Part shown: positions 60,118-64,000 of the stretch, in pieces
Layout of the letters: each line of letters starts with the position of its first letter
How positions within the stretch are numbered: position 1 is the first letter of the stretch
From: Myrica gale
Taxonomy: Eukaryota; Streptophyta; Magnoliopsida; Fagales; Myricaceae
NCBI GenBank assembly: GCA_963930655.1
Contig: OZ005621.1
Location: forward strand, 21,067,001 to 21,131,000
DNA length: 64,000 nt
Direction: 5' to 3'
Notes under the pieces: generated by a model
Database searches by the model: none
What the model was told of the DNA's origin: nothing
Seen by the model: only the letters and a program-made list of their open reading frames with translations
Program-made: the position numbers and the translations under genes

Positions 60118-61591
60118 TTTCAATGATGAAACTGGTAACCGAAAGGGTCTCTTTATCTCGGGGAAGTAAGTCCTAGAAGGAAGTAGAGAAGGAGCAGAGA
60201 AATAGCAGAGAAAGTGGAGGCATTTCGATAAGAGCAGCTATATTGCAAGTAATATATCTTGGTCAGGAAGGTGTGTAGGAATCCCAATTGCAAACAACTA
60301 GTTGTTGCCGAATTCTCATTCCAAGGGACTTTCATGCTGACAAGGCTTTCTGTGATTGGTGGGTCGTAATAATCTTTGACTAGGCTGTCACAAACAAGTT
60401 ATTTAAATTGCAGAGCAATGGCTGGATTACGTGGCCAAGAGCGAGAAGGTACAAAATTGACCTCTATTTTGCCGGCTGGAATGGGGAATGAATACGCGGG
60501 CGGGCATCTCAATCATACACGTTTTGTCAACCCGCTTCCATAGAGAAAAGCCCAATTGCAGCGGCCGAATGGCGTCAAAGAAACTTCTTCCTAATAATTG
60601 GACAACGGAAAGCTTCTCAACTTCTCTCTATAATGTGAACCACGGCAAATAAATGAAAAAAATAAATAAATAAAGAAAATGGGTTTTGCCTAATTGTTGC
60701 AAGTTTGTAGGTAGTAATTTCTAGGATTCCCTCCCCCCCCCCCCCCCCCCAAGATTCCATCTTTTTATATGGGCAACAAGGTGGCTTTTAGAATTTCAAC
60801 AGTCACCATTGCCACAAATAAAATAATCCCACCTTCAACTGTTCCCAAGTCAAAAGAGTCATCTGGCTGCAGGAAAGAGTCACTGCCTACTAGTTCTTGC
60901 GGATCACAAGTCGTTGATGGCATACGAACAGTTACGAATTGGGTTGAATTTTAGTTGGTTCACTCGCCCGGCATCTAAGCAGGCATTGTATATTAAAAAG
61001 AAGCCAATGCATTAAAACACATGGTAGAGTTCAAAGCAAAATGGATCGTAGGCCAGACTGCCAACTTTAACAGTGAGTTTTCCATTAGGCTTTCTTTGTG
61101 TAGGCGGCTTCCTACATAAACATGTTTTGTATTTGACTGCCAACCAAAGGTTCAGCACACTTTCCACCCAGACAAAACTGATCATGAGGTGATGATTTCC
61201 TAGTATTCTTTTGAAACAGCCCCCCTGCCTCTCCCAACCGTGAGCAAAGAGAAATGTTATTCCCCTCCTCAAGGGCAGCAAGCAGCTCAAATGAGGATAT
61301 AAGAAAGGAGGCCATCGATCAAACTCAAAACACTGACGATCTGTGGGGGATTGGTAACACAAAAAATGACACTAGATATGTAACTGCAACTCATTTCGGG
61401 TAACTAAACTTGAACACTTTGTAACCATTAAATTTTCTATCCAAAGACTGTGAGAGGATCTTCGTTGATACATTGAAGCAGAAGACATCCGTAGTCTTCC
61501 AACGTCCTGTAAGACATAGGCCTTTAGCCAAAAGGAGTGACCCTAAGTGGAAGCAACTTGCCTGTAATCATTTCTGAACTTGGGTCTGTGT
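60118..61591. other. Spacer between stress-induced-type and Raf-like genes
   Basis: Upstream region of the small gene on the left and 3' UTR of the kinase on the right. A C-run of about 18-19 lies at 60731-60750. The open frame 61012-61362 (minus) matches no family I know and may be kinase 3' UTR. Confidence 0.5.
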
Positions 61592-64000
61592 CTAGGGGAG
61601 TTGCTGCGGTTGGTTCTGTGAGGCTTTAGGAGGAAGCTTCGCTGCCATAGCACGTAACTCGTTTGCAATTTCCGTGAAGGTTGGTCTCTCAGATGTCTCT
61701 GGTGACCAGCATCTCTCCATCAGTGATCTCCACTCTGAGTCACAAGAATCTGGTATTGGCAGCCGTAGCGTGTTGCTCACTATACCCCCTGAATTGCAAT
61801 TAAAGTACCAATTAGCAGTAGCCCAACATTTGAGTCAACCATAGGGGAAAAATATTAGAGAAGTAATGTTATAAATTAATGATTACCAATGATAGCCCCA
61901 TAGTGCAAATCTGCATATGGTTCTTCTCCAGTAAGGAGTTCCCACATTACGATACCAAAAGAAAATACATCAACCTGCACAGCAACTACCATATGAGAAA
62001 GAGAAAGAGAAAGAGAGAGAGATACAGAGAGCTTAGAGAGCTTATCATATACGATATTTAAAAGAGGGATAGAGTATAAAAACCTTCTCAGAAACTAGGC
62101 TACTGCTACCATTCAAAAGCTCTGGTGCCATCCAAGGAAGTGTTCCCCGAACACCACCTGAGATCAGGGTCTGACATTTCACCTTGGATAGGCCCAAGTC
62201 ACCAACCTGGTATGGAAGAGTAAGTTTGAAATCATCTTTGCAGGTGACTGAAAGAACATGTAAAACCACTCTGACAGAAAACAAAAGCAGAAAAAGAGAG
62301 AGAAGAGAAGAGAAAAGGGGGGGGGGGTTGACAAGTGAAGAATGAGAGAGAGAGAGAAGAATTGGTGTTTAACAGGCTGGTGCTCACGCAACTTCAGAGG
62401 CAAGGCAGTAACAAGGAACAAAAAAAATTATAGGGTGGTCGACTAGATGAACATTATGTTAATCAAGTACTGGAAGTCTTGGAAACAATATTCCCCAATC
62501 CTAATTAGGGGCAGATGAAAACTATGGTAACAATGGCCAATAAATGAGTAAAGGTGATTCAAGCTTACATAACTCAACAAATCAAATATAGGAACAATTA
62601 AATCTCTTTGTACTCGGCAGAAATACAGCTTAGACATGCTTTAAATGTCTTGACTTGCGGAGAGGACACAGGTATCATGTTCTGATATCGTGACAGAGCA
62701 ACTTCCAAAATCTACACACAGGAACAGATGGAGCCAATCCTTTTGACAAAATGTAGTGTATTGTCGAAGTTTTACCCTGAGAAGGTAAATGAGGATGAAT
62801 GTATGTAATGAGCATTGACTAAGATACGACTGGCCGCATTCCATGTCCATTAAGTGTTCTGAGACACCAAACTTTTCAAGAAGTGTCACAATCAACCTCT
62901 CTCATATTCATCAAGGCATCTATTAATAAGACACTATTCTAGGTCTCAGGATCATATTAGTGAATACCCACTTGTGAATTTACATAAAAGGTAACCAAAG
63001 AAATTCGAAGAAGGGACCCCTTATGAACAACAAACATTTAGAGAAAATGAAATTGCATATCTGACCAAACAACCAGGTGCCTTGCAAAATTAACCACAAG
63101 TTACCGAAGAAGCTGTATTTTTCCAAAACATTGATATTCCCAAACAAGTTTTGTTGTTTGACTTTCGTTGAACCAAAGAGTTCAGCATGTTGACATCAGA
63201 AAAAAGATAAAGAACGAGGCTGCAAAGGAAGTCACCAACCTTGCATATTGGACGGTGAGGATCTCGAAGATTGACCAGCAAATTGTCACTTTTCAAGTCA
63301 AAATGCACTATATTCTTTCCATGCAAGTACTCCATCCCAAAGGCCACATCCAGTGCAATCAAGAGACGCTTACGCTTGTCAAGATTCCTGGATCAAATAC
63401 TTCTGTCTCAATTTTCCATAAAACATAGCACACCTATAAGGGCATGCCAAACAGGAACAAAACGGGACAGAAAAAATTACTTCTCATTTTTCTGCAAGGC
63501 ATTTCTCAATGAACCATTAACCATATACTCTGTTACTGTTGCCACAGAACCCCCAGGGACATCGAGCACAACACCGTAGAAAGCTAATACATTGGGATGG
63601 TGCAAGTCAGCAAGCTTGATTGCCTCGTTCCAAAAATCATCTCTCTGATTAAATAGATATACCAAAGTATTACAAGCATGCCAAAAATGAGGTGAACACA
63701 TACAAGGACATCAAATCTTGAGTTAGGGAAAAGAGACAAACCATACGCTCTTGTTCTGAAGGCTTCCCAGCAAAACACCGATCATTAATCCGTTTGATTG
63801 CCACATCAGTGCCTCTCCATTTTCCATGATACACAGTGCCAAAGGTGCCAGAACCCAATTCTCTTAGCTCTTCAAGGTCGCTGTCCAAAATAATCTGCCC
63901 AGCAATCATGGCTTGCGATAAGAGGCAAATTTAGCAGCACAAACACATGGTTTCAGGAGAAAGATGGAACTGAATTTCAAACCTGCAAGCGGCCAATGCC
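61592..64000 (-). CDS. Raf-like MAPKKK of group B4, C-terminal kinase domain (5' part beyond window)
   Basis: Exons (minus order): ...64000-63983, 63894-63742, 63644-63481, 63387-63240, 62206-62084, 61974-61887, 61788-61592; all phases agree. The kinase domain is almost complete: P-loop [82 protein letters not shown], catalytic loop [12 protein letters not shown] (HFD instead of HRD), [10 protein letters not shown] (DLG instead of DFG), [47 protein letters not shown]. These substitutions are normal for this plant group. The missing N-terminus should carry a PB1 domain. B4 Rafs act upstream of SnRK2 kinases in osmotic-stress signalling; applied here by family. Intron 62207-63239 has an 11-bp repeat at its ends. 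Confidence 0.9.

Noticed and set aside
1..64000. CRISPR arrays, tRNA/rRNA genes, organelle insertions, phage or bacterial-type systems
   Set aside because: No regularly spaced repeats, no intact tRNA cloverleaf outside SINEs and no organelle-like block seen; all genes are plant nuclear types. A tRNAscan or organelle alignment would be the decisive check.

Overview
This is a window of a plant nuclear genome, almost certainly a eudicot. The genes are broken by many GT-AG introns, encode plant-specific families (STP hexose transporter, chloroplast adenylate kinase with a DUF1995-type tail, class II KNOX homeodomain, TMN/EMP70 nonaspanin, B4 Raf-like kinase, thylakoid-lumen-type cyclophilin), and sit in AT-rich spacers full of short DNA transposons, SINEs and simple repeats. 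I rebuilt exon structures by hand from reading frames, splice signals and family knowledge; where exon phases close exactly I say so.

Layout. 0-7 kb: 3' part of a Myb/SANT-like gene (runs off the left edge, minus strand), then a complete four-exon STP7-like sugar transporter (minus). 7-20 kb: a 19-exon chloroplast adenylate kinase (minus), enclosed between two ~620-bp inverted repeats and carrying a hAT-type element in intron 7. 19.6-23.2 kb: a transposon cluster (fold-back MITE, a Mutator-like element with long terminal inverted repeats and a FAR1 fragment, a non-autonomous hAT element). 24.1-26.1 kb: a single-exon TMN11-like nonaspanin (minus). 28.5-34.3 kb: an eight-exon protein with two G-patch domains (minus). 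35-47 kb: gene-poor, with hAT-type elements bearing 8-bp target duplications, a TRIM-like element, SINEs and a small MITE family; two small cysteine-rich paralogues (40.26 and 47.79 kb, plus). 48.7-51.1 kb: a CYP26-2-like cyclophilin (plus) whose frame is broken twice in this sequence. 54.7-57.7 kb: a class II KNOX gene of KNAT3/4 type (plus). 59.65-60.08 kb: a small single-exon 'stress-induced'-type protein (minus). 61.6 kb to the right edge: 3' part of a B4-type Raf-like kinase (minus).

The genes do not form a pathway; they are independent nuclear housekeeping, regulatory and transport genes. One conserved neighbourhood is likely: in Arabidopsis the TMN11 and adenylate kinase 5 genes are, from memory, adjacent loci (AT5G35160/AT5G35170), and here their likely orthologues are also neighbours in the same orientation with transposon debris between them. 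I see no CRISPR array, operon, rRNA or organelle insertion and no convincing new biological system. The main points of interest are structural: the inverted repeat around the kinase gene, several datable transposon insertions, an 11-bp direct repeat at both ends of a Raf intron, a GC-AG intron, and the frame breaks in the cyclophilin gene.
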